Assembly (NCBI GenBank): GCA_965262785.1
Contig: OZ253559.1
Location: forward strand, 1,488,001-1,552,000
From: G965218495 sp965262785
GTDB lineage: Bacteria > Bacteroidota > Rhodothermia > Rhodothermales > Bin80
Reading direction: 5' to 3'
Length of the DNA: 64,000 bases
Below the pieces are notes generated by a model. The model had not been told where the DNA came from. It searched no databases and saw nothing but the letters and a program-made list of their open reading frames with translations. The position numbers were made by a program, and so were the translations under genes. Below, in pieces: positions 8,110 to 16,823 of this stretch (position 1 is the stretch's first letter; each line of letters opens with the position of its first letter).

Positions 8110-9579
8110 ATGAACATCAAGCGTATTCTAGCTGCAGCGCTGCTGCTGGCCCCGGGTGGGGTACTTGCACAGGAGATTGCGGTCAAATCCATTCCGGTTG
8201 CTACGGGCAGCCAGTTTCTGCTCTATCCGTCGGAATATGCTTCCATGGGCGGTGTCGGCATCGCACTGGAAGATGCGCTGGGTGACCCATATGATAACCC
8301 GGCCAAGGGTGTGAACATTCGCAGGAATTACTTTGCAAGCACACCGCAGTACTACAGCATCGGTGCCACCTCGAATTCACAGGGGCACGGCACGCGCACC
8401 CTGCCCGTTGGCGCCCTGGTACGCAACGGCCGCTATTTTGGGGGTTTCACGCTGGCGTGGCAGGAAATGCTTCGCCGGCAGTTCACCGAATCGGTTCAGG
8501 GTGGGACGGGCATTGATGGACGCGCCTCCGTATTCGCAGTAAGGAACTGGCCGGAGTGGTCTGCTACCAACCTGTATCTCTCCATAACCGGTGGCGCCGA
8601 ATTGCGAAGTGGGCTGAGCGCGGGATTTAGTGCATTTCGTGCCAATCTGAATGGGTTGGGGGGTGTCCAGTTGCTCTACGTCCAGGGTGACAACGTGGAT
8701 CAGGATGGCAGTATGAATACCTACAAGCTTGGTCTCTACCAGAAGTGGCCGGATGGTCGCACCGCCGAGGTCGTAGCGCAGCATCATCGGTTTCAGATGA
8801 CGCATGCGATGATCCCGGCAGAATTGCCACCGCAGTTCGTGGCCAGGGAGCGGCTTGAGAAAGACGAAACGAACGGCGTAGCGGTTCGCCTGGGTTACAC
8901 GCAGCCGATGTCGCGGGGATGGACGGTGGGAGCGCGCCTGGTCGGAGACTGGAAGACTCACCCCAAAATCCCCAACTACGACTTGATGCAGATCCCGCGC
9001 GATCCTGGTAACACGTCTGCCTACAACGTCGGCATTGGATTTTCCCGCGTTCTGGAGGAAACGACGTTTGGCTTTGATTTGATCTACGAGCCAATATGGA
9101 GCCATACGTGGGCCAACGCGGAAGAGGACATCATCATCAACGACGAGCCTACCGGCATCAAGGCGGGCGACATGACGGTGGAGAACTATTTCCGATTCCA
9201 CAACAGCTTGATGCGCATAGGGGTTCATAGGGGAGGCCGCTTGAATTTCGGTCTTGGATTGAATCTGCACCTGTTCCGCTACAGGCTGGAGCAGGAGAAC
9301 TTTGTCCAGCGCTCAAAACGTACGCTGGAGGAAGCGTGGGGCGAGTGGACCTGGACCGCGGGGCTCGGCTACAAGTTCACCGGATTCAGCCTTCAGTACC
9401 TGAGCATCATGACTCATGGAACAGGCCAGCCCGGCTTGGCAGAATCGAGGGCTAGCAATTCCCGGAACTTTTTGGGCGCTAACGCCAGCTTTATTTTAGC
9501 CCCCGCAAGTGCCTTGGATCTGATTGACGCCCGTGTTTGGACGCACCGGCTAGCGCTGCTGATTCCGCTGCCTGAGTAG
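8110..9579 (+). CDS. Predicted outer-membrane beta-barrel protein, function unknown
   Basis: A 489-residue protein with a clear signal peptide (MNIKRILAAALLLAPGGVLA) and a body of alternating aromatic, Gly and polar stretches typical of outer-membrane barrels. The N-terminal region (YPSEYASMGGVGIALEDALGDPYDNPAKG) resembles the start of PorV/FadL-like barrel proteins. I cannot name a family. A Shine-Dalgarno-like GGAG lies about 10 bases before the ATG. It is 68 bases after the phosphofructokinase gene and may be cotranscribed. Confidence 0.7.
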   Translation: MNIKRILAAALLLAPGGVLAQEIAVKSIPVATGSQFLLYPSEYASMGGVGIALEDALGDPYDNPAKGVNIRRNYFASTPQYYSIGATSNSQGHGTRTLPVGALVRNGRYFGGFTLAWQEMLRRQFTESVQGGTGIDGRASVFAVRNWPEWSATNLYLSITGGAELRSGLSAGFSAFRANLNGLGGVQLLYVQGDNVDQDGSMNTYKLGLYQKWPDGRTAEVVAQHHRFQMTHAMIPAELPPQFVARERLEKDETNGVAVRLGYTQPMSRGWTVGARLVGDWKTHPKIPNYDLMQIPRDPGNTSAYNVGIGFSRVLEETTFGFDLIYEPIWSHTWANAEEDIIINDEPTGIKAGDMTVENYFRFHNSLMRIGVHRGGRLNFGLGLNLHLFRYRLEQENFVQRSKRTLEEAWGEWTWTAGLGYKFTGFSLQYLSIMTHGTGQPGLAESRASNSRNFLGANASFILAPASALDLIDARVWTHRLALLIPLPE

Positions 9580-10094
9580 ACAGATTCCGCCAGGCAGGCG
9601 GCAAAGTGAAGCCTACTGATGTGTCCGTATGGTGCCTAATGCCGCCTCTACTGTTGCGATGAGTTGTACCTCGGGCCTATATGACCACGGATGCCGTGCC
9701 CGGGTATTGCCATGCACGCCCGGGATGCTCTAGAACGGTCCACGTTCTACCTTGCCGCTGCTTGGCCTTTCAGGCGCGAGTCCATGCGGATGCGATCCTC
9801 TGGCCGGCCGAGTCAATTCCCGGAGCGATCTTGGGCGAATTCTTGTTCGCTTCCGTGGCACTTGAGGCCATAGGAACGCCGCAAGCGCGGTTTGAGGTAA
9901 TTTTAGTTCCTGCCACTGGCGCCCAAGACCATCCAGGTCAGGCCAATTCTTGCAACCCAAAACGCACGCCGTTTTTTCTGGCACGGCTCTTGCTGGCCGC
10001 AGATTGCATCTGAAGGCAGAATTCGTGTCTTAGGAATACTGTGAAGAATTCCTCCACTTTAATATAGAAACGCTTTTAGTACCCCAATATTTCC
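9580..10094. other. Intergenic region upstream of the group II intron
   Basis: About 515 bases between the outer-membrane protein gene and the intron. The open frames here are short, mutually overlapping and show no recognisable protein. The last 14 bases (10081-10094) form the 5' exon side of the intron and include its probable IBS1. Confidence 0.4.
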
Positions 10095-10979
10095 GTGCGC
10101 CGTGAAAAGGCGCTTTCCTGTGGCGGGTGCGAATCCCGCCCAACATCTGTCGCTCCAGTTGGTAGCGGCTACAGCGTATTATGGAGGTAACAACATAGTA
10201 TGAAGCACTGTGGTTAACGGGCTACGTGAGTAGCTTAGCGACCATGCGGGCCGGAACGTGAGTGAACGCTGAGCAGGCCCCGAAACGGGTGATGCGAGTG
10301 TCGACCTTCCGGTGATATGGGGAAGACCGCTGCGGCTCGGGAAGCGAGCGACAAAGGCACCGAGACCGACTCGCCGGGGTATTGGCGCTGGCACGCATGG
10401 AAGATCAGGAGAGTTGCAACACGGGAAGCCCTATTGGTGGTGTGGCACGCACCAACTGGAAGCTCTTTGAGCCAGGCCAGGCTGATAGGGTGGCGGAGTG
10501 GCCCGTATTACTGAAGACGCGGGGTAATGCCCGTCGAGGGAAGGGGCCGCAGGTGCGGAGCGGTGTTCAAAGGGTGAAAGGCCCCGGAAATAATGGCATA
10601 GCCTACCATCCGATCAGGGTCGGTGAATCCAGCGACACCACATGCGTAAGTGAAGGACCCGTAGGCCAGTCGCATTCTATGCGATGCTGGCGTACGGGGT
10701 TGTCAGGGCGTAAACAGGCCTGTCAACGCGTTATCCGCGGTATAGGGTGGCTGTAAGGAGCGTGTCGCTCCTTGCGTAGTGGAAGTCCTATGCGGCAGGA
10801 GAAGCGGTCCGAGTGCGAGTGGCATGATCCGCCTGGAGAGCCGGGTACGGGAAAACCGTACGCCCGGTTCGGTGGGCGGCGGGAGGAAACACGGTGATGG
10901 AAGCCGGACTGAGGCCCGGAGCGAAAGCGACGGAATGGCCACCGGATCCTAAGGCAGGTGCGCCTCCCGCCGACCCTAC
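10095..10979 (+). ncRNA. Group II intron ribozyme without a reverse transcriptase ORF
   Basis: The 5' end GTGCGCC matches the group II GTGYG consensus. Domain V is at 10838-10870: GAGCCGGG pairs with CCCGGTTC, the AGC triad is present, there is a two-base CG bulge, and TACGG/CCGTA closes a GAAAA loop. The domain VI basal stem GGCGGGAGG/CCTCCCGCC leads to CCGACCCTAC, with a candidate branch-point A at 10973, seven bases from the proposed end. A possible EBS1 (GGAAAT, 10586-10591) is complementary to the six bases before the 5' splice site. The 885-base body has no intron-encoded protein, so mobility would need help in trans. It lies in sense orientation 71 bases before amt. Confidence 0.87.
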
Positions 10980-11050
10980 AGATATTCGGGCAGTGAGCCT
11001 TACGTTTGAGTGGTCTTAAGCGCGATTCACCACTAAGACATACGCTACCC

Positions 11051-12403
11051 ATGATTAGGCGCGTTTTGCTGTTGCTTTTCGCTTCAATTCTGGCAGTACC
11101 GGGTGCCTTTGCACAGGAGGCATCCATTTCGGGTGCAGACACATCCTGGATGCTGGTGTCAACAGCACTAGTGCTGCTCATGACGCCCGCTCTGGCCTTC
11201 TTCTACGGGGGTCTGGTCCGTTCGAAGAACATGCTCAACACTCTGATGATGAGCTTCGTGGCGCTGGGCATAGCCAGCGTGCTGTGGGCGCTCGTCGGCT
11301 ACTCGTTGGCCTTTGGACCCGGTAGCACCTTCATCGGCGATTTCTCAATGGTGTTCATGAGAGGCGTAGGACTTGAGCCCAATGGTACGATTCCGCATCT
11401 GCTGTACTTGGCGTACCAAGGCACCTTTGCGATCATCACGGCGGCGCTCATCTCCGGGGCGGTGGTCGAGCGCATGCGATTTGTGCCGTATATGGTCTTT
11501 ATCGCCTTATGGAGCCTTCTCGTCTACGCACCCGTAGCCCACTGGGTGTGGGGCGGCGGCTGGCTCCACGCAATGGGTGCCCTCGACTTCGCGGGTGGTG
11601 CTGTCGTGCACGTCAATGCCGGAATCGCGGCCGTCGTTGCAGCTATAGTGCTGGGCGCCCGCAAGGACTATGGCCAGGAAGCCATCCTACCGCACAACGT
11701 ACCCTTTGTACTTCTTGGCGCTGGCGTGCTGTGGTTCGGGTGGTTTGGGTTCAATGGCGGAAGCGCGTTGGCGGCCGATGGCATTGCCGCTCTGGCGCTG
11801 GTTAACACGATGTTAGCGCCGGCGGCCGCGCTGATAAGCTGGACGGTTTTGGACTACATCGTTACGCGAAAGGTCACGGCTGTTGGTATCGCTACCGCTA
11901 TCGTTGTCGGCCTCGTCGCCATTACACCGTCTGCCGGCTTCGTGTCACCGGTCTTCGCGCTAGTGCTCGGTGCCCTTGGTGCCGTGCCAAGCTACTTTAT
12001 CATCCGCTGGCGGGTCCGCACTAGCGTGGACGACTCCTTGGATGTCTTTGCCGCGCACGGCGTGGGAGGAATCACCGGTGCGCTGCTCACGGGCGTATTT
12101 GCCTCGGCCGCAGTCAATGCTGGGGGCGCCAACGGGCTCCTGTTTGGCAATGCTGGACAGTTGGGCATTCAGGCTGTTTCTGTGTTAGCCGTAGCAGTTT
12201 ACAGTGGCGTATTGACCTTTGTAATCCTGAAAGTGCTGGATCTGCTTATGAAGATCCGCGTGGGCCGCGACGATGAAGGATTGGGAATGGACATTGTCGC
12301 GCATGGCGAAGAGGCATACGCCGTCGGTGAAGGCGCGGTGCTGCTCAACCGTGATGATATGCCCGCCAGCGCGAAAGGCAGTAGCGGAATAACCATTTCC
12401 TGA
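11051..12403 (+). CDS. amt: Ammonium transporter, Amt/Mep/Rh family
   Basis: A 450-residue channel for NH4+/NH3 in the inner membrane. The ATG at 11051 gives a signal peptide ending GAFAQ, usual for Amt; the frame is open to 11006 but that extension is not protein-like. The first helix is followed by FFYGGLVRSKN. The twin pore histidines are in VVHVNAG and AAHGVGG, and WFGWFGFNGGS is present. About eleven helices are expected. The PII gene follows after 24 bases, the usual amt-glnK arrangement in which PII blocks the channel when nitrogen is plentiful. Confidence 0.97.
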   Translation: MIRRVLLLLFASILAVPGAFAQEASISGADTSWMLVSTALVLLMTPALAFFYGGLVRSKNMLNTLMMSFVALGIASVLWALVGYSLAFGPGSTFIGDFSMVFMRGVGLEPNGTIPHLLYLAYQGTFAIITAALISGAVVERMRFVPYMVFIALWSLLVYAPVAHWVWGGGWLHAMGALDFAGGAVVHVNAGIAAVVAAIVLGARKDYGQEAILPHNVPFVLLGAGVLWFGWFGFNGGSALAADGIAALALVNTMLAPAAALISWTVLDYIVTRKVTAVGIATAIVVGLVAITPSAGFVSPVFALVLGALGAVPSYFIIRWRVRTSVDDSLDVFAAHGVGGITGALLTGVFASAAVNAGGANGLLFGNAGQLGIQAVSVLAVAVYSGVLTFVILKVLDLLMKIRVGRDDEGLGMDIVAHGEEAYAVGEGAVLLNRDDMPASAKGSSGITIS

Positions 12404-12427
12404 CAAGGTGCTTAGATCACTACATCA

Positions 12428-12778
12428 ATGAAGCTAATCAAAGCAATCATCCGCCCCACCAAACTCACAGAGGTCCTTCGCGGCCTGTATGAAGCCGAGT
12501 TACATGGTATCACGGTTTCCCGGGTTCGTGGACACGGTGGTGAGGTGGAATTCGTGCAAACCTACCGCGGCACCACAGTGAAGATGGAGTTGCATGACAA
12601 GGTCATACTCGACATTGGGGTTACTGATGACTTTGCGGAGTCCACCGTCAACGTGATTCAGAAGCATGCCCATACAGGGCAGGTGGGCGATGGCAAAATC
12701 TTTGTCATTCCTGTCGAGCGAGTAGTACGCGTGCGCACTGGCGAGATCGATGCGGCTGCCGTGACGCCGGCGAAATAG
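12428..12778 (+). CDS. Nitrogen regulatory protein PII
   Basis: A 116-residue PII trimer subunit that aligns with E. coli GlnB without gaps over the T-loop: KAIIRP, GITVSRVRGHGG, YRGTTVKMELHDKV, HTGQVGDGKIFVIPVERVVRVRTGE. The B-loop (TGQVGDGKIF) and C-loop (RVRTGE) for ATP/ADP binding are intact, as is Lys58. Position 51, the uridylylated Tyr in E. coli, is Val, and position 39 (Gln in E. coli) is Glu. Cotranscribed with amt, it is expected to gate that channel, but control by uridylylation at Tyr51 is ruled out. Confidence 0.95.
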   Translation: MKLIKAIIRPTKLTEVLRGLYEAELHGITVSRVRGHGGEVEFVQTYRGTTVKMELHDKVILDIGVTDDFAESTVNVIQKHAHTGQVGDGKIFVIPVERVVRVRTGEIDAAAVTPAK

Positions 12779-12783
12779 CGGGG

Positions 12784-12818
12784 CGGTCTGCCTGATCGCT
12801 TTGGCAGCAGGCAGGCCG
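12784..12818. terminator. Candidate terminator hairpin between glnK-like gene and RM gene
   Basis: An 11-base-pair stem (12784-12794 with 12808-12818, one G-U pair) around a 13-base loop. It starts just after the PII stop codon and lies before the convergent restriction gene. There is no strong U-tract on either side, so it may be a weak bidirectional terminator or an mRNA 3' stabiliser. Confidence 0.5.
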
Positions 12819-12841
12819 TGTGCTACATCCTCAGGCCCGGG

Positions 12842-15655
12842 CTACCTCTTGGTGTCTCGCCGTCGTTTCGGTTTTTCCCTCGCCCCAGCAAACAGCGGCG
12901 CGCGCATTTTTTCGTATAGCGCGAACAGGTGCTCAACCCGTTCTCGCTCGGAGCCGAATCCGCTCCGCCTATAGAGTCGATCCACGGCGTGGTCCAGGGC
13001 TTGGTGTGCCCTGCGCAGGTTGGGCGGCATCAGGTCGGGATCGTAGAGATTAGCAAGGGTGGCGTCGGGATAGGCTTCTCGAGCGTCGAGTACGGCCTGC
13101 GCCAGTGGCTCGAGCATTGACAGGTCCGCTTCGCCAGTGCTGAAGCCGGGCGGGGTGGGGAATGTGTTATAGACGACACCGACGGAGTACATATAGCGGC
13201 TCTCTAACCGCCCAGTCACGGCCCGCATCCAGGCCATATGCATGGCGGAAGTGAGAAGTGCGAAATCGGCGAGGGTCGCGTCGGGGAGAATTCTGAGTTT
13301 GTTGCTCGGGATCACAGGTGGCTCCAACCACCCGATAGGCACATATTCCCTACGCTCGGAGCTGACCTCGGGAATAACCAGAAATGGCAACGTAGGGAGG
13401 ACATTCACATGGTAAAGTTTCGGCGTTTTCGCCAGTTTCTGCGTAGGGCTACTCTTGCTGGCTTGCCTGTAGGCACCAACAGCGGCAACACGTTTACGAA
13501 CGTGCGGCATATGGACTAACTCAGCCGGAGATGCACTATGTAGCGCAAGAATCCACCGCTCCTTTCCTTGCAGAAACTCTCTAGCTCCGACAAAGGGCCG
13601 CATTAGAGGCGCAGCATCCGGCTCGGCTTCTAGAAATACCGCGCGCTCTGTGGCATTGAAGATGTAGTTGCCTCCATCAATGGGTTTGGAACCGATTATC
13701 AGCTTCTTCATCCCGTTGATCGGCCGGCTTTCCTCTCGGACGGTAAGATGCGGGTTAGCTAGCCCACTCGCGTCGACTAGATAGGACGAGAGTGCGGTGT
13801 GGCGGGATTCCTCTGGTTCCCCGTTGATATCGGGATAGCTGAACAGTCGCTTCTTCGGCCGTACATTCTCTCGACGGTCGAGTCCAAGAATGACCACGTG
13901 GACATGCGCTTTACCACGCGCGTCCGATCCCCAAGCGAAGGTGCGGTGCGCGAACGCAATTTCCAGTCCGCACCGGTTGAATAGGATGGGCCATAGCTGC
14001 CCCACCTGCTGGCCCTGGGTTATCGAATTGGTGGCTACGAAGCCAATGCGGGCGTGGCCAGAGTTCACATATTTACCTGCTTTGATGTACCAGGCCGCCA
14101 CGTAATCGAGCGTGCCGCCACTCCCACCCAGCGCCGCGATCCGGCGCACCTGTGCCCGCTGTGGCTTGGTCTGGAACTTCGCACCTGCGAATGGCGGGTT
14201 TCCTAGCACGAAGTCGCAGTCTGCCGCTGGCAGCAACTCCGCCCATTCCGTTTCCAGCGCGTCCCCGTGGATGATCGTCGGAGACTTCTCCAATGGGATG
14301 CGCGCAAAGGCCTGACCGAATTCAAGGCTCATCCGGTTGTTCATGATGTGGTCCATCATCCACATCGCTGTCTCCGCGATCCGGGCAGGGAATTCGCCAA
14401 GCTCAATGCCGTAGAACTGGTCCACGTCCACCACCGACAGCCAGCTGACATCCAGCTCTCCTTGCCTGCCTATGCCTGTGGCTTGCCGAACCTCGCGAAC
14501 CACCTCAATCTCCAGTATTCGCAACTCACGGTACGCGATGATGAGGAAGTTGCCGCAACCACAGGCTGGATCGAAGAAAGTCAGCCGGCCAAGCTTGGAC
14601 TGAAACTGCTGAAGCCCGGCCAACCGCCCGCGTTTGCGTGCCTTCAGCCGGTTAAATTCGGCACGAAGGTCGTCCATGAACAGCGGTTCGACCACCTTAA
14701 GGATGTTCTTCTCCGTGGTGTAGTGCGCACCCTGTGCCCTGCGCTGCGCCGGGTCCATGACCGACTGAAACAGCGCCCCGAAAATGGCCGGGGAGATGCT
14801 TGACCAGTCAAAGCGGCAGGCATCCAGCAGCCTTTCGCGCATGGTGGCATTGAAGGCGGGAATTCGTAACGATCCTTCGAACAGAGCCCCGTTCACATAG
14901 GGAAAACTGGCCAGGTCCTCATCAAGTGACTTCTGGCGGTCGGGCTCTGGCGTATCAAGCACTTGGAATAGTTGCGATAGCCACAATCCGAGGTCGGCCC
15001 CGTCTTTGCTGGTGCGATCCTCAATGAAGTCAAAAAAGATGTCCCGTGGCTCGAAGACGCCGGTGTCATCTGCGAACAGGCAGAACACAACCCGCACCAG
15101 GAAGCGTTCTAGGTCGTGGCCCCGATATCCTGAATCTGCAAGAGCGTCGTGCAGTCGCCCGACCAGTTCGGCAGCCTTAATGTTGGCGGGGTCCTGATCG
15201 CGGAAGGTGCGCCGCTGTACGCCGACGATGAAACCGAATTCCTCGACATGGTCTGGCAGTTTCGCGAGTGCGAAGGCCACCGTTTTTCGCTCATCGAGAT
15301 CATGAAGCTCAAACGTCTGGAAATCACTTACCAGAATGAATCGTGGGCGTTCGCTTTCTGGTAAGGCGTCGAAATACTCCCCGGCCTGGTCATAGGCGCG
15401 GCCAAGATCTCGTCCAGCACTCTTCTGCTCGACGATCAGCTTGCCCGGCCAAAACAGATCGATGAAGCCAGAGCTCTTGTCGAGCTTCGCAACATGCTGT
15501 TCGTACCGCGCGACGGTTCTTCGCTTGACGCCGAAGACTTCGAAGAAGTCGTTGTAGAAGCTCTGCGTCTCTCCCTTCTCGTAGGCTGCATTCTGCCATT
15601 CTTTGGCGAATTCGGCGGCGCGAACGCGAATCTCGTTCCATGAGAGACGGCTCAT
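12842..15655 (-). CDS. MmeI-like type IIL restriction-modification enzyme
   Basis: A single 937-residue polypeptide carrying cleavage, methylation and recognition functions. The N-terminal nuclease has the PD-ExK pattern seen in MmeI (DLFWPG then EQK). A helical linker follows. The adenine methyltransferase core has SAM motif I (FFDPACGCGNF) and catalytic NPPF (LGNPPFAG). The C-terminal part is the target-recognition region (FVGAREFL, SSERREYVPIGW, GRLESRYMYS). Length and motif order match MmeI throughout. I start at 15655 (MSRLSWNEIR), which aligns with the MmeI start. No separate methylase or specificity gene is adjacent, as expected for this class. Confidence 0.93.
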   Translation of the reverse strand: MSRLSWNEIRVRAAEFAKEWQNAAYEKGETQSFYNDFFEVFGVKRRTVARYEQHVAKLDKSSGFIDLFWPGKLIVEQKSAGRDLGRAYDQAGEYFDALPESERPRFILVSDFQTFELHDLDERKTVAFALAKLPDHVEEFGFIVGVQRRTFRDQDPANIKAAELVGRLHDALADSGYRGHDLERFLVRVVFCLFADDTGVFEPRDIFFDFIEDRTSKDGADLGLWLSQLFQVLDTPEPDRQKSLDEDLASFPYVNGALFEGSLRIPAFNATMRERLLDACRFDWSSISPAIFGALFQSVMDPAQRRAQGAHYTTEKNILKVVEPLFMDDLRAEFNRLKARKRGRLAGLQQFQSKLGRLTFFDPACGCGNFLIIAYRELRILEIEVVREVRQATGIGRQGELDVSWLSVVDVDQFYGIELGEFPARIAETAMWMMDHIMNNRMSLEFGQAFARIPLEKSPTIIHGDALETEWAELLPAADCDFVLGNPPFAGAKFQTKPQRAQVRRIAALGGSGGTLDYVAAWYIKAGKYVNSGHARIGFVATNSITQGQQVGQLWPILFNRCGLEIAFAHRTFAWGSDARGKAHVHVVILGLDRRENVRPKKRLFSYPDINGEPEESRHTALSSYLVDASGLANPHLTVREESRPINGMKKLIIGSKPIDGGNYIFNATERAVFLEAEPDAAPLMRPFVGAREFLQGKERWILALHSASPAELVHMPHVRKRVAAVGAYRQASKSSPTQKLAKTPKLYHVNVLPTLPFLVIPEVSSERREYVPIGWLEPPVIPSNKLRILPDATLADFALLTSAMHMAWMRAVTGRLESRYMYSVGVVYNTFPTPPGFSTGEADLSMLEPLAQAVLDAREAYPDATLANLYDPDLMPPNLRRAHQALDHAVDRLYRRSGFGSERERVEHLFALYEKMRAPLFAGAREKPKRRRDTKR

Positions 15656-16244
15656 ATCAATGCACTCCAACTGCGCACCTTGCGTCGCGACTCGTATACT
15701 GGCGCCACCAACATCAATTCAGGGCAAGATGGACTAGCATGACGGCGTTTAGGCAGAATACTTGCATGTGCGATTGCGGGGGTCATTAGATCGCCCGATG
15801 AGCGCAGAGGCTTTCCACTTTGGTTGCTATTGCCTAAACTCCAGAAAAATGTGTCACCCAGCGCGAATCTGCTGCGTTAGTTGCGCAAGGTAAGGTGAAT
15901 GCGTCCGGAAATACCATCGGGCCACTTGGCCCGCACATTGGTGTAACTTGGCTTATGCACCGTCCTGCCTGCGCCAAGTTCGAAGCTTCAGGTGGTCGTC
16001 ACAACGGCTGGAATCCTTGCGCTGGAACACATCGGGATCAATGGCTTGAATGGATGCCTTCAGCTTGCAGCAAGGCCGAATCACCGGAGTCCCGGCAATT
16101 CCTTGTTCGAATTCCGGTCCAGTAGGTGGCGAAACGCCGTGGGCAGAGTGAATCAGTCAAGGGGTGTCCAAAGTGTGAAACAATGTGGCGTATTCCGGTG
16201 TTTTCCGCAGCTGTGCGCCGATAGCTCTAGATGTTGGTGACCCG
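15656..16244. other. Intergenic region, no gene recognised
   Basis: About 590 bases between the start of the restriction-modification gene and the NfeD-like gene. Short open frames exist but none has a recognisable product or start signal. It must hold the promoters for both divergent units. Confidence 0.4.
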
Positions 16245-16796
16245 ATGGACGTATTGTACTGGGCCTCTCTGGTTGTAGGCGGCGTCGCCGTGTTGGCCTC
16301 GATTATTGGAGGTGGTGACGGGGACGTGGACGCAGAAATGGATCTGGATGCGGATGCGGACGCGGACATTGGCGCAGATGCAGGAACGGGATGGGTCGAC
16401 CTGTTCTCCCTACGCACGGTGTTTCTCTTCGCTGCCTTCTTTGGCCTTTGCGGCGTGCTGTTGCCGCTGGCGGGCACAAGTGAGTTGACACGGGCAGTGG
16501 TATCGCTTGTGACCGGACTCGGAATTGGCATCGTGGGCAACACCGTAATCAAACGTGTCGGCTACGAGCATGTGTCCAGCACGGTGACTGCAGAGGACCT
16601 CCGGGGGCGCACCGCGAAGGTGCTGATTCCGTTCGATCACACGGACAGAGGGAAAGTTTCACTCGTCGGCAAAGGCCAGCGCATCCAACTGGTTGCGCGT
16701 TCGTACGAAGGCGCGCACGAGACTTTCAGCGCCGGCGACGAAGTGGTGGTGGTGCGAGTCGATGGCGCCGTTGCCGAAGTAGTCAAGCCCAACTAG
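16245..16796 (+). CDS. NfeD-like membrane protein
   Basis: A 183-residue protein: first membrane helix (3-20), a strikingly acidic Asp-rich loop (about 23-48), two to three more helices (about 54-110), and a C-terminal OB-fold of NfeD type (TAEDLRGRTAKVLIPF...GDEVVVVRVDG). I take the ATG at 16245; an earlier in-frame ATG adds a polar stretch that does not look coding. NfeD proteins partner with flotillins in membrane microdomains, and a flotillin gene follows 27 bases downstream. Confidence 0.88.
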   Translation: MDVLYWASLVVGGVAVLASIIGGGDGDVDAEMDLDADADADIGADAGTGWVDLFSLRTVFLFAAFFGLCGVLLPLAGTSELTRAVVSLVTGLGIGIVGNTVIKRVGYEHVSSTVTAEDLRGRTAKVLIPFDHTDRGKVSLVGKGQRIQLVARSYEGAHETFSAGDEVVVVRVDGAVAEVVKPN

Positions 16797-16823
16797 TGAC
16801 GTTCCTTACTAAAACGCAAGATC

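Noticed and set aside
10179..10756. Short open frames within the intron
   Set aside because: None encodes reverse transcriptase or maturase motifs; they lie in the structured ribozyme RNA.
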